A stretch of 64,000 bases of DNA from Parietaria judaica (lineage: Eukaryota > Streptophyta > Magnoliopsida > Rosales > Urticaceae). How positions within the stretch are numbered: the first letter of the stretch is position 1; the number at the start of each line of letters is the position of its first letter. The notes under the pieces are model-generated. The model ran no database searches. It worked only from the letters and a program-made list of their open reading frames with translations, and was not told the origin of the DNA. The stretch covers positions 55,974,724 to 56,038,723 of the forward strand of contig OX940860.1 in assembly GCA_954871525.1 (NCBI GenBank). The letters run 5' to 3'. Both the position numbers and the translations under genes were made by a program. This document shows positions 1 through 10,095 of this stretch, piece after piece.

Positions 1-631
1 GAGCATAACAATAGTAATCATATCGAGAATAGAAGAGAAGATAATAACGAGAATTCAAGAAGCTTAACCTTAAGAGTAGAGAATGGCAAGGAACTCCGAG
101 AAGAGAAGAGAATGGAGAGAAACCCTAACCTAACTGCATCAATCAACAATCAATCAAAAACTTGACCAAAAATCAAACACTATTTACTAAGAAAACATGA
201 ACAACACAAGATTTCATCGCAATAGCATAATTATAGCAAAAAGAAAAAAAAACCCTAACCTGTAGATAAGCTCTGAAAAGAGAAAAAACAGCGAGGAATC
301 TTAACCCGAGGAATGCCGAGAAGAGAAGATAACGCCGACGAACGAAATCGTAGAGCAAGGAATTGTAGAAAGTAGCGAGAGAAAATAAGAGAAGAAGTCG
401 AGGAGGAGGAAAGCTGAAAGAGTAGATGATAAAAAGAAAGAGAAGGAATCGAAGAGGCTTTTTTCTTTTTGGAAACATAGAAAACCCTATTAAATTAATT
501 TTAAAATATTTAAATAAAAAATTTAATATTAAAACCGGTTAGAAAAATCGGTTACCAAATTAACCTGTTTTGTAAAATAAATAACCTGTAATTTTATCCT
601 GTTCGAAACCGGATACGGTTAACCTTAACCT
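1..631. other. AT-rich flank, no gene seen
   Basis: No reading frame here has recognisable protein similarity. The stretch has purine-rich runs on the left and several AAACCCTAA-like words, which are common in plant LTR leaders and promoters. It may belong to the degenerate LTR-like sequence that follows, but I cannot show this. Confidence 0.4.
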
Positions 632-1240
632 GTTTTATGGAATCGATATCCAAGATTATCCTGTTTGCAAATCAATATCCAAGATTATCCTGTAATTTTA
701 TCTTGTTTGCAAATCGATATCCAAGATTATCGATTACTGGATTCAATATCGATGTAAACCGATCCGAACCCAGCTTATAAAAAAATTTGCGGAACAATAA
801 ATTCTTATCTGATTACAATACACGCGTAAGATAAACTTTTCTCAATGGGCTGAACCAGGAATTGTGTCCCATACCACGATTCCCTATTATCCTATACGGT
901 TTATGTAATCTAAAAATTAATTACTTTAATCCAGGATCTTTATTTATGCAATTTTATCAACCAAAAATTAATTCATTATCTAATGTGAGTTCGATTCAGG
1001 GTTTTAAGCAAATAGATAATCATCGAATCAATAAATATAGTACGTACCTGATTCGCATTTCTGCTGCGTTCTCTTATCTTCTGAAACTGCTTCTACGATT
1101 TTCTGTCTGCTGGATTCTCCCAATAGTTTTCTGATGTATGCTCCGGAGCTAGACCGCCAAGATGCGTGGGCTCCTAGGATGACCACGAAACCTTGAAGCA
1201 AACTGTGATATACAAATTATTAAATATTTTGCAATTAATA
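632..1240 (-). repeat. degenerate LTR-like fragment
   Basis: Read on the - strand, the part around 1060-1185 (GGAGCCCACGCATC, then CCGGAGCATACATCAGAA) resembles the R/U5 part of the solo LTR at 28245-30435 (GGGAGCCCACACATC, then CCGGAGAATACATCGGAA). The left edge near 632 (GGAATCGATATC) resembles that LTR's terminus. Imperfect short repeats of ATATCCAAGATTATC lie at 645-740. No intact ends or target duplication can be assigned. This looks like a remnant of a related copia LTR; the comparison was by eye. Confidence 0.3.
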
Positions 1241-1904
1241 TCCGTAATCAAATTTCTACACAATATTAATCGATATTTTTTCTAAATTAAATTTGAAAAT
1301 AAATAATACTACAAAATAGGTAACTATCACCAAAATTACGACCATGATTAACTCGTGGAAATTTTGTGAAGGCTTTATTGGTTGACTAAGTTAGTGTTGT
1401 TTATAATGCAACGCATAAAGTTAGGTCATGATTAGCTATTTTCTAGTAATTAGTTTGAATTTGATTGAATATTGTCTCCTATAATCAAATTCTACATGAA
1501 TAACAAAATTAATATCTTGATTAAATTAAACGTGAATTAACAAACTTTAACGTGATTGTACAGTGAAATAAATTAGAATTATTTTTTAAATTCAAAAAAT
1601 AAACACGAATTAACAAAACATTAACCCAAATAAACACGGATTGACAAACATAGATGTGAATGTACAATGAATTAACACGAAATAACAAACATAAATAAAA
1701 CGAATTAACAAATATTGTTAATTAACAACACAGATTGACAAACATAGATGTGAATGTACAATGAATTAACACGCAATAACAAACATAAATAAAATGAATT
1801 AACAAACATTAACATAAGTAAACTCGAAAAATCCACGGCTTTTTCGTGCGTCTCGTTTTCATTATCGACCACTTCCGCATCTGAATCTCGGAGTTCCACA
1901 ACTT
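1241..1904. repeat. AT-rich segment with a 94-bp direct repeat
   Basis: A block beginning GATTGACAAACATAGATG occurs at 1639-1712 and again at 1733-1806 with few differences, giving a 94-bp period. The rest is A/T-rich with many AATTAACA words. No coding potential is evident. Confidence 0.6.
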
Positions 1905-2330
1905 CGGAGCCGAGATTTACGCTTCACAACGTTCTCAGATTCCACGTCGTACTCTCGCATTGCTTGGTCATCTGCTGCACTATCTCGCCATCAAAATGCG
2001 CCTTCTTCTTCGCCACTGCGACACGGCGAAGCTCGATCACGATCTCACCAACGGGCGACGGCGTCGTACCTCTACATGTTGAGCACTGGGATCCAGTTCA
2101 TTCGCCAACGGCGAATCTCGTGGAATGCCGTTGCGTACTCTCTCGTGGTGTTGTGCATCTCGCTCTGGTGGCTATAGAGCAAGATGATAATGGCGTTACC
2201 AGCCACGAACTTCGTTCGGACCCACGCCAGCAGCCCCTCCTTCGCAAACGACTCCAACATCGCCATCATCACCGTCGCCCACGACTCCGACGCTATATCC
2301 CGTCTCGATTTTCATCGAACAGAGAGAGAG
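1905..2330. other. GC-richer island, unrecognised
   Basis: Base composition rises sharply here compared with both flanks. Frames are open on both strands (+ 1964-2374; - 2072-2272), but I recognise neither product. Possibilities are a decayed exon of a host gene or transposon DNA. Confidence 0.25.
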
Positions 2331-2874
2331 AATTAATTTTAACGTGGATAGGTTTAAGGGAAATATGCATTTAATTTTGAAAATTAATACGAAAAATATG
2401 CTGGAATAGTACCTGTAATTATCTGGATTTATATTTATCTTATTTAAAGCAACGAAAATTCAAAAAGGGCGATATAGGAATGAAATTTGTGTTTAAAATG
2501 CCACGTCATTAAAAATGGCTATTTTGCTAATTAAAATCACAAGTTTGTTATACAACAATATAAACGTTGGAATGTGGTTATCTATTATGATTCCTCTTAT
2601 TTTAATTACAGAATGGATAGCTATTGTAAATTCTAATAATTAGGTCCATGCATTTAAAGTGTGTTGTGCAAGGCTTTCATTGTCATATACCTTTTAAAAG
2701 GCAACTTATCTAAGAGTTTTTTCTGCGCTTATTTCTTTAAATATTATTCTTATACAATAAAATGTACCACATTTTTTTTTATAAGAACTAAATATGATTT
2801 TGTCCCGAAAGTTTGGATAGAATGTTTTATATTTGTATTAATAGTTTCCTATTGGTGTGTTCTAATGAAGAAAT

Positions 2875-3043
2875 GGTAGAGTTTCACGACGAGGACACTT
2901 ACATTCGTTTTTGGTTGTCACATATAGCCCGATATTCAAGACTGGAAAAGATAAGGATTAAACGAAGAGTGTGGTGGAAATCTATCTCTCAGTTTAATAA
3001 GGCTATGAAATTTGTCGAAAAAAAGAATATGCAAACATGCTAG
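2875..3043 (+). other. short unrecognised open frame
   Basis: A short frame encodes a charged, aromatic-rich peptide (EDTYIRFWLSHIARYSRLEK and following). A related open stretch follows at 3055-3200, and part of that (FNSLMQ.LLIC....TYTV) is repeated at 8737-8800 on the far side of the retroelement insertion. This may be a host or transposon exon broken by the insertion at 3322. The function is unknown. Confidence 0.25.
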
Positions 3044-3321
3044 ATTGCGACGGAAAATTTCCATTATTAACAAAAGGCACATGGAGTCCGACCTTGAAAG
3101 ACCGAATAGGAAGATTCAATTCATTAATGCAGCCATTACTCATATGCCAGTATTTTACAACCTACACGGTACATTTTTCTTATATGTATAGCTTTAGTTC
3201 TACATTTTAATCATATAGTTATCCATATGTTTAAAGAAACTATAGTTTTTATTTTTTACGGCACTTCAATCACTTTATGCAATCAATACAATAACATCAT
3301 GAAAATTCTACTTAATGATAT

Positions 3322-3730
3322 TGTTAATGCGTGAAAATGGCTTTAACTTAGAGTCGGATCCAAGGTTCGGGCCCCGAGCTGGACCCGGTGAACACGTGGA
3401 TAATTGAATATTGAGTCAATGAGGGTCGAATAATGATCGTCAAAGCTGGAGGCGAATCCTTCTTCTTGGGTGAGCCTCCGAGTTGTTCTTGGCGATCTTT
3501 TGCGAACTTCCTTCCTTGGCGAGCTCCTCGTCTAAGCAAATTCCTTGTCTTGGCGAACCTCTTCGTCTAGGCGAACTCCTTGTCTTGGCAAAGTCCTCGT
3601 CTTGGAGAATTCCTTGTCTAGGTGAACTCCTGTCTTGCTAAAGCTCCGAGATGTTCTTGATGATTCTTCGTGATTTCCCTTCCTTGGCGAGCTCCTATGG
3701 TAAGGGAAGACCTGCAAAAAATAGTAGATC
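3322..3730 (-). repeat. 3' LTR of family A copy 1 (outer end at 3322)
   Basis: Positions 3322-3471 match 8543-8682 closely and match 51238 onward more distantly. Sequence to about 3720 is probably still LTR, but its inner border cannot be fixed because no full second copy exists. From about 3538 to 3640 it contains short tandem units of about 20 bp built on CTTGTCTTGGCGAACTCC. Confidence 0.6.
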
Positions 3731-3756
3731 GGGCATATGCCCCATCGCTTATTGTT

Positions 3757-3812
3757 GGGCGAGATTGCCTACGTATCGTAGTTACGAGAATTAGGCCCCA
3801 CGTAGTTCAGAG
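3757..3812. repeat. conserved Tat-element motif block
   Basis: The block TTGCCTACGTATC ... CACGTAGTTC also occurs in the large Tat element at 18019-18065 (CTGCCTACGTACC ... TTACGTAGTTC). In my recollection this block is widespread in plant Tat-type elements downstream of integrase. It supports assigning both elements to one lineage. Its role is unknown to me. Confidence 0.5.
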
Positions 3813-3911
3813 TTAGTGATAAATGGCGAGTGAATGACGATGTGGTTTGACTCGTCGGAAGAGCCGATGGTGGCTGCGCAAGGTGACCTTTGGCCAAATG
3901 GTGAGGGTATT

Positions 3912-4165
3912 ATGGCGTGGGATGTTCCTTGTCGACCTCACAGGTATTGGCGAGATTTTTTTGGCGAGAGCCTTGACCTGGCGATGGATGCTCCTTGTCG
4001 ACCTCATAGGTGTAGTGAGGTCGTTGTGGTGAGAGTCTTGACCTTGCGAGGGACGCTTCTTGTCGACCTCCCAGGTGTTGGCAAGCTCTTTTGTGGCGAG
4101 GGCCTTGACTTGGCGAGGGATGCTCCTTGTCGACCTCGCAGGTGTTGGGGAGCTCGGTGTGGCAA
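3912..4165. repeat. minisatellite, about 70 bp, four copies
   Basis: Four imperfect copies share GATGCTCCTTGTCGACCTC followed by a variable AGGTGTTGGCGAGCTC block and a GGCGAGGGCCTTGACTTGGC block. Units start near 3920, 3985, 4050 and 4120. Several frames stay open across the array, so the short reading frames here are probably incidental. Confidence 0.65.
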
Positions 4166-5019
4166 GAGCTCGTTGTGGCAAGAACCTGCAGGAGGTGGAT
4201 CCAGGCGGGCTTCGTTGCAGATTCGATGGGTGGTTTCGTCGATGTTGATGAGACTGATTCCTTCACTCCGGTTCCTCTTCAGGTGCTTTCTCCAGTGGAG
4301 GGTAATATTCCTTGCGCTTCTCTGAGGAAGGGTGCTCATCGTTCTTCGAAGGCAGATGCTTAGCGTTCCTCTCCGGCGAAGGGAGGTGCTCGTCGTTCCT
4401 CATCCCCGAATGCTTCATCTGAGGCGGAAGTACCTGTACTGGGCGGCATATTCCTTTGGTGACTGGCTGTTCTTCTGCTGCTCCAGCTTTGTCGACTCCT
4501 GTAGGTATAAGTCCTTTGCTTGGTCTTTGGTAGCTGTGTTGTTTGGTGTTGCGTTGCTTTATTTGTCGTTGTGCAGGTTCGTCTGGTTCTCGAGGGGCGT
4601 TTAGGAAGTTTACTCCCCAGATGCGTCCTTGGACTTCTGCCGCTGCTCCTGGTGCTCTAGTTTCGTAGTCGTCTAGCGAGGGTCTTGATGACCGTACCTT
4701 CCGTCTCTTGAAGCGGAGATTATCGTCAGGAAAGGCATCTTCGTCTCGCCGTTCGGGCTCGCCGTCTGTTGGCAAGGCTAGGGATTTCTCTCGTCGAGTT
4801 CGTCAGCGTAGCGCTGGTCTTGGTCGGTTGTCATCTCCAGTTACGGATTCCCGGCTTGACGTGCCTGCTTCTGCTGTCATTCCTCCGTCTGGCGAGGTTC
4901 CTAAGTCTGGTGGTTTGTCGAGCATTGAGTACGCAATAGATGCTTCAGATTCAACGTTGTTAGCTGAGGATTCCTTTTGCAGCGTGGATCCGTTAGGCTT
5001 GATACTTCCCAGAGATTAG
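4166..5019 (+). pseudogene. antisense accessory gene of Tat element, C-terminal remnant
   Basis: This lies on the strand opposite to gag, between the 3' LTR and the RNase H remnant, the place where Grande/RIRE2-like Tat elements carry an extra antisense gene. The frame is serine- and arginine-rich. It is interrupted by a stop at about 4360 and by a plausible intron from GTATAAG near 4505 to TTGTGCAG at 4575. Just after that acceptor the peptide SRGAFRKF..QMRP resembles SSRTRGIFQKFVPSLRS encoded after the corresponding acceptor at 63877 in family A copy 2. The last exon (4577-5019) ends in a stop next to a T-rich tract. The N-terminal domain is missing in this copy. Confidence 0.5.
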
Positions 5020-5836
5020 TTTCCCTTTCCTTCGCCTTTTATGCTTTCCAGACATTTTTGGGCTTCGTATAGCCTTTTTTTTTTGTCTTTGTTGCTCGTT
5101 GGCGTGTTTTGTCTTTTCATGTTGCGTACCTGTTGGTAACATTTGCATTGTAAGTATAATTTGAACTTTGAGTTTGTTCATACATTTGCTTGTCGAGTCC
5201 GCACATCGTGGCGCATTGTAGCGGTCTTGGGAATACACTCCGTTGGGTTTGTAGGGTCGTCACCCGTATGATATCCTACAGAAAGTAGATGTTGTCCGTA
5301 AATAGTGGGTGTTCTCGCCAGCTTGCTAATCTGACGAGTATGGTTGGCGCGTAACCATTGAGTGTAGCCGTATTATGACCGGGCGAGGGTCTTCAGTTGG
5401 CGCGTAGTCGGAATGAGTGTAGCCGTATTGGAATCTGGCGAGGGTTTGTACTGCCGTATTAGTACCAGGCGAGGATTTGTGCTGCCGTATTAAAATCGGG
5501 CAAGGGTCTTTGGCGCGTAGCCGGTTTTTCCTGTTGTGTACCCGGCTGGGTCTTTGGCGCTTAGCCGGTAATTTGTTTTTTAGGGGACGGATATACCGTA
5601 GTACCCCTCAAGTTTTGGCACAATATGCCTTGCAGTTTCAGGAAAACATTCTGAGTATTTCGTAAAGATAAATTTATTCATGAGTAAGGTTGGCTTACGA
5701 AGTAGACTTGGCCTTGCACTTTGCGTTGCGCGTTATTGAAAAGGATATGTTGTCCTAGCCTGTGACTTCAGTAGTGTGGGTTGACCGGTAGGATTGGCAG
5801 TTTGCCTTGGCGGAGACAGTCAACAATTGCGGTCAT
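5020..5836. repeat. non-coding element interior with short tandem repeats
   Basis: Between 5335 and 5580 units of about 28-55 bp repeat the words GCCGTATT and GGCGAGGGTC, interleaved with GGCGCGTAGCCGG. On the - strand at 5690-5835 there is a faint trace of the linker between RNase H and integrase. Integrase itself is absent. Confidence 0.5.
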
Positions 5837-6313
5837 TCATTTGGGCTTGTCTTCAGTGTTGATGGCGAGGACTTCTTCGTAGACGGTTGATTCTTCCTCC
5901 GTTACTTCATCGGGGATCTCTTGCTGTTTGTCTTTTCTTTCTCCGCTCATTGCTTGAGCTAGGGTGGCTGCTTCACCGTTGGCTATTTTGGGGACCCAGG
6001 TGACCTCATGCCATGTCAATGGCTGGAGGCGGTCCATAGCTTCCTGCAACTGTGTCAGCATGTTGTCTTCCTGTGTCGGTAGTCCACTGTTCATCTAGCT
6101 TGCAATATTCAGTTAGGTGCAGTGTACCTGTAGATTTTTCACGGCGAGCCTCTCAGCGAGGTTCACGCCGCCGAGTAGCGCTCCACATTCTGCTTCGTCG
6201 CTCAAGGCTGTGAACTCGAACTTAATGGCGTACTTAGACTTTTCTCTTACAGGGCTGGTGAAGATGATTCCTGCTCCCGCGTTGTTGTCGCCGGTGATTC
6301 CGCTGATGTTCAT
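5837..6313 (-). pseudogene. archaeal-type RNase H remnant (Tat lineage)
   Basis: Two - strand frames (6313-6113 and 6094-5837) together resemble the additional RNase H of Tat elements. Recognisable are the core GAGIIFTSP, the acidic segment LSDEAECGALLGGVNLAERL (the family normally has NNEAEYEALIAGL) and, after a gap, the strand ending in a run like PKIANGEAATLAQ (the family has PRSENxxADALAxLAS). In Tat elements the domain sits between RT-RNase H and integrase. Here it follows gag directly. A frame change separates the two halves and a Tyr is replaced by Cys in the EAEY motif. It is a non-functional remnant. Confidence 0.6.
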
Positions 6314-6514
6314 GTTCCATACCGGCTCGTTGGGCGCGGTTCTTCTGCTTGGCGGTGCGTCCTTCGCCTTTCTTCTTCTTTCAGCTGCGGAGGTGCAGGC
6401 CTCGAGAGCATGCTTGGCGACTAAGTCAGCCTTTGCATCTCTTTCTTTGGCGACCCATGGGTGGTGCTTTTCTCCATTCCTTTGCTTGGCGAGGTTGATC
6501 TTCCGCTTTTTTCT

Positions 6515-7036
6515 TCATAGTCGGGTGAACATCTTGCCGACGAGGTGTCTGTCGAGGTGCTTTTCCCCGGTTTGTAGTCCATCGATGGATTCTTTGACGA
6601 AGTGGTTGATGAACTTTTGCAGGGATTCGTCGCTCTTCTGTTTGATTGACCAGACGTAGGATTTCTCCTTTCGTTGAGTCATTGCACTGGCGAAGCTGAC
6701 AAGGAAGAGGTCTTTGAGCTGGTTGAAAGAGTAGATGCTCACCTTGGGTAGTAGTTGGTACCACTCGAATGTCGTTCTTGTGAGAGTTAAGAAAAATGCC
6801 TGGCAGATTGTCGAGGCTGAGCACTTCTTCATTTTCATGATCGTCTGGTACTGGACGAGGTGGTAGACGAAATCTAATTTCCTGTCGTAGATGAGGTTCC
6901 TTGCAAAGCGTAGGTCGCCTATGGCTTCTTCGTCAATCAGTTGTGGTGCGAGTGGGGATAGAGTCCCATCGAGCACAATACGGCCTTTCACGCCCCGGTC
7001 CTGGGCATAGTGCAAGTCTTGGATTTCCTTCTGCAT
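6515..7036 (-). pseudogene. gag capsid domain (Retrotrans_gag-like), partial
   Basis: A 173-residue frame contains the plant gypsy capsid signature: CQAFFLTLTRTTFEWYQLLP, then a Ser/Phe-rich stretch, then QLKDLFLVSFASA, matching the usual AFxxTLxGxAxxWFxxLPPxSIxSFxxLxxxFxxxF pattern. The flanking N-terminal region (GRIVLDGTLSPLAPQLIDEE) fits the linker seen in these gags. It ends prematurely, with no zinc knuckle and no protease downstream, so it is a truncated structural gene of a dead element. Confidence 0.7.
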
Positions 7037-7171
7037 TCCTTGAAGGATGTCGAATACGCCGTTGTGCTGCAGTTGGCGAGGCTCCTGGTGACCTAGGCGG
7101 CGGCCGTGCGAGGCTCGGTGGCCCTAGTGAGAGTCTTCTTTATAGTCTTTGAGGTTGATTACTTCGGCTCA

Positions 7172-8260
7172 TCGTCCGTCGTCGCGTCTTGGCGACGGTT
7201 GGCGACCCCCCTGGCAATCCCCTGAGCAGTCTTGGCATGGTCGGGGGTGTCCCGGTAAACTCCTGCAAAGTTAAGGTCTTCATCACGGCAATTCCTTTGG
7301 AGACCGTCCAGATAAGCCTGGCGAGGGTCCGGGTGTTCCGTCAATTTTTAATATCGTCAAAGTCTTATGTCTGGCGAACCCCCTAGCGACCACTGGGAGA
7401 GCCTGGCGAGGGTCCGGGTAGTTCCGGCAGTCTTCGATGTCTTCGTGATCTTCGTCTGGCAAACCCCCTTGGCGACCATCGTCGCATCTTGGCAAGGGTT
7501 GGCGATCCCCCGAGCGGTCTTGGCAAGGTCGGGGGTGTCCCGGTAAACTTCTGCAAAGTTGAGGTCTTCATCACGGCAGTTCCCTTGGAGACCGTCCAGA
7601 TAAGCCTGGCGAGGGTCTGGGGCATTCTGTCGGTTTTCGATGTTGTCAAAGTCTTCAGTCTGGCAAACCCCCTAGCGACCCTCCGGGCGAGCCTGGCGAG
7701 GGTCCGGGTAGTTCCGGCGGTCTTCTATGTCTTCGTGATCTTCCGCCTGGCAAACCCAATGGCGACCCCCCGGGCGAGCCTGGTGAGGGTCCGGGTAGTT
7801 CCGGCGGTCTTCAACGTCTTCGGGATCTTCCGCCTGGCGACCCCTCGGGCAAGCCTGGCGAGGGTCCAGGTAGTTCCAGCAATTTTTGATGTCTTCGAGA
7901 TCTTCCGCCTACCGAACTCCCTGGCGACTCCCCGGGCAAGCCTGATGAGGGTCGAGGTGGTCCCAGCGATCTTCGGCGTCTTCGAGATCTTCCACCTGGC
8001 AAACCCCCTGGCGACCCCCCGAGCGAGCCTGGCGAGGGTCTGGGTAGTTCCGGCGATATTCGGCGTCTTCTGGGTCTTTGTCCTGGCGAACCCCTTGGCG
8101 ACCCCCCGGGCGATCCTGGCAAGGGTCGGGGTCGTTCTGGCGAGCTCCAACATCTTCGTGGTCTTTGTCCTGGCAAACCCCTTGGCGACCTCCCGGGCGC
8201 GCCTGACGAGGGCCGGGTTCGTTCTGGCGAGCTCCGTTTCCGTTGCTTTCTCCTATGCTT
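7172..8260. repeat. 87-bp minisatellite with higher-order duplication
   Basis: Units centred on GCCTGGCGAGGGTCCGGG recur at about 7317, 7401, 7602, 7691, 7778, 7853, 7939, 8027, 8114 and 8200, mostly 86-88 bp apart (one of 75). A larger block of about 310 bp (7180-7480) is repeated from about 7490. Because 87 is a multiple of three, long frames stay open on both strands (+ 7489-8283, 264 codons; - 7725-8153), each a string of about 29-residue repeats. I treat this as a non-coding array in the leader between the 5' LTR and gag. Confidence 0.8.
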
Positions 8261-8522
8261 TCCTCGTCCTGAGCGGGGACTGAACTCTACGAAATATTGT
8301 TGACACCATCTTAATTCCCGATCTGAGCCGGTGAAGTTTGGCGAGGCGGCTGAGTCCACCTAGCAAGGGTTTCGGCCCTCGCATTGAGCGCGATGCTAGT
8401 CGTCGGTTGCGGCGTCGCGCGTTGCGAAGCACTAGCGAGGCTCGTCATGTCGAATGTCGATCGTTGTGCTCCAAGTTCTTTTGATGAATGTTGGTAGGGT
8501 CTTCGAGGCTAATACTCGGTTC

Positions 8523-8682
8523 CCCTCCTTCTTGTGCCAAACTGTTAATACGTAAAAATGGCTTTAACTTAGAGTCGGATTCAAGGTTTGGGCCCGAGTT
8601 GGACCCGGTGAACACGTGGATAATTGAATATTGAGTCAACGCGGGTTGACTGATGATCCTCAAAGCTGGAGGCAAATCCTTC
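8523..8682 (-). repeat. truncated 5' LTR and primer-binding region, family A copy 1
   Basis: On the - strand the LTR ends ...CGTATTAACA at 8543, followed by TTTGGCACAAGAAGGAGGGG, the expected place for the primer-binding site. I could not match a particular tRNA. The LTR is cut at about 8682, where unrelated sequence (GTACTACTCATATGCC) begins. Confidence 0.55.
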
Positions 8683-9756
8683 GTACTACTCATATGCCTA
8701 CTACAAAAACTCCGAAAGTGAAAGAATCAATAATAAGATTGAATTCATTAATGCAACGACTACTCATATGCCTCCGTACTACAGCCTACACGGTACGTTT
8801 ATTCAGTAATTTTTTTGTTTTATCATTATAATGTTTATTGTTCAGGTATAATAATAAGTTCAAATAACATATTCATACAAAAAATAATTATTTTATTATT
8901 CAAACATTAAAACTATTTTCCTATAAACAATTTTGTCAAACTAAAATTAAAATGTATATAAAATGTACTAAAGAGGGTCAAGTTCTTTTTTATGATCTAA
9001 ATGCTTATTATATATAACGGATTAGTATCTATGATTGAAATGAATGTTTGACTAAATATTAATAGCACATTTATTCATTAGATTGAATAAATTTGTTAAT
9101 ATTAGTATACAAAGCCTGATGTCTCATATTATGTTGGTTTTTATTCAACTATAAAGAGTTTAATAAAATGCAATAGTACGAGTTTCTCGCAATTCTAACT
9201 AATAAAATAATGTTCATATATAGTAAAAAAAATGGCCAATATCACTTCTGATGTTTCTTTTTTTTTTTTCCCTGTGAGTATGTTACTTTGTAATCTTTCA
9301 TCTTTATGAAAGAATCAATATTACTATATATGCAGTTCTACACAAATTGGAAGTAGAAGGTCTACGAGATGATATAAGATCCACGGGTACACCATTACAG
9401 GAATCAAGTCTTGAAACAAATATTCACTATTTATTTAATATGCTCATCACATTGACACAAGGTAAAGATATATATTTTTTTACAGAAATAATTTAATGTT
9501 TTCAATATTGGGTTTTTGTCAATTTTGGAGCACAATTGGACGATACTATAAATGATGAGGAGAAATCTTTTCATAACCAAGGTAATAATGCTATAAATAT
9601 AATTATTTCAAAAATATATCACAGTGTATTAAATGCTAATTATTTAACTATGATAGCGTAATATACGGTTTTACGAAACTTGCACACATATCGCTTTCAA
9701 AATGGTGAGCCATCGAACGTACAACAATCAAGTAGAGCCAATCAAAATGAAGTAGG

Positions 9757-9796
<40 letters not shown>

Positions 9797-10095
9797 CATA
9801 TTTTACATTATTATTTTTATTGCAAAAATAATTACCTTGTCTTTTATTATTTGTTCCTTATGTTTTAATATGCCATTCTACTTGCCAAAGAAAACGTTCT
9901 TACACTCCTTCAATATAAATAGGAACCTTTAAAATTCATAGTCTGGATATTCGTAAGCAAATAAAACGAAAGAAATGTGATGAAAATAAACAAGGTAAAT
10001 TTTTCTTCCCAACATTGTTTAACTTCGTATTAAATTTAAAATTATTTATAATCTCACTGACCCGTATATCATATTTTACATCCTTGGAATTTTGG
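8683..10095 (+). other. exon-like fragments in AT-rich DNA
   Basis: Several short open segments end in good splice-donor contexts (…ACAAG|GTAAAG at about 9461, …CAAG|GTAATA at about 9581, …CAAG|GTAAAT at about 9992). They could be exons of the region upstream of the Helitron protein, but no domain is recognised. A (TA)n microsatellite lies at 9759-9790. Confidence 0.3.

Larger units (their letters stand above)
3322..8682 (-). mobile_element. Tat-lineage Ty3/gypsy element, deleted (family A, copy 1)
   Basis: A roughly 5.4-kb retroelement reads leftwards. It is bounded by direct copies of a sequence beginning TGTTAATRCGTRAAAATGGC at 3322 and 8543; the right copy is cut after about 140 bp. In coding order it has a gag domain (7036-6515), then the archaeal-type RNase H that marks the Tat lineage (6313-5837). 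Protease, reverse transcriptase and integrase are absent, so it cannot move by itself. It also carries a spliced gene remnant on the opposite strand near the 3' LTR and several minisatellite arrays. No target duplication was found because the right LTR is truncated. It interrupts sequence that also lies at 8690-8800. Confidence 0.75.

Noticed and set aside
173..478. 101-codon - strand frame rich in Phe/Leu/Ser
   Set aside because: Arises from purine-rich composition on the + strand. No domain, no homology pattern, no splice context.
1964..2374. 136-codon + frame in a GC-rich island
   Set aside because: Composition-driven; an opposite-strand frame is equally open and neither is recognisable. 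Kept only as an unassigned island.
4263..4775. 170-codon - strand frame in family A
   Set aside because: It is opposite to the better supported + strand antisense-gene exons and has no gag-pol similarity.
7489..8283. 264-codon repeat protein
   Set aside because: Explained by an 87-bp minisatellite whose unit is a multiple of three; the other strand is open too.
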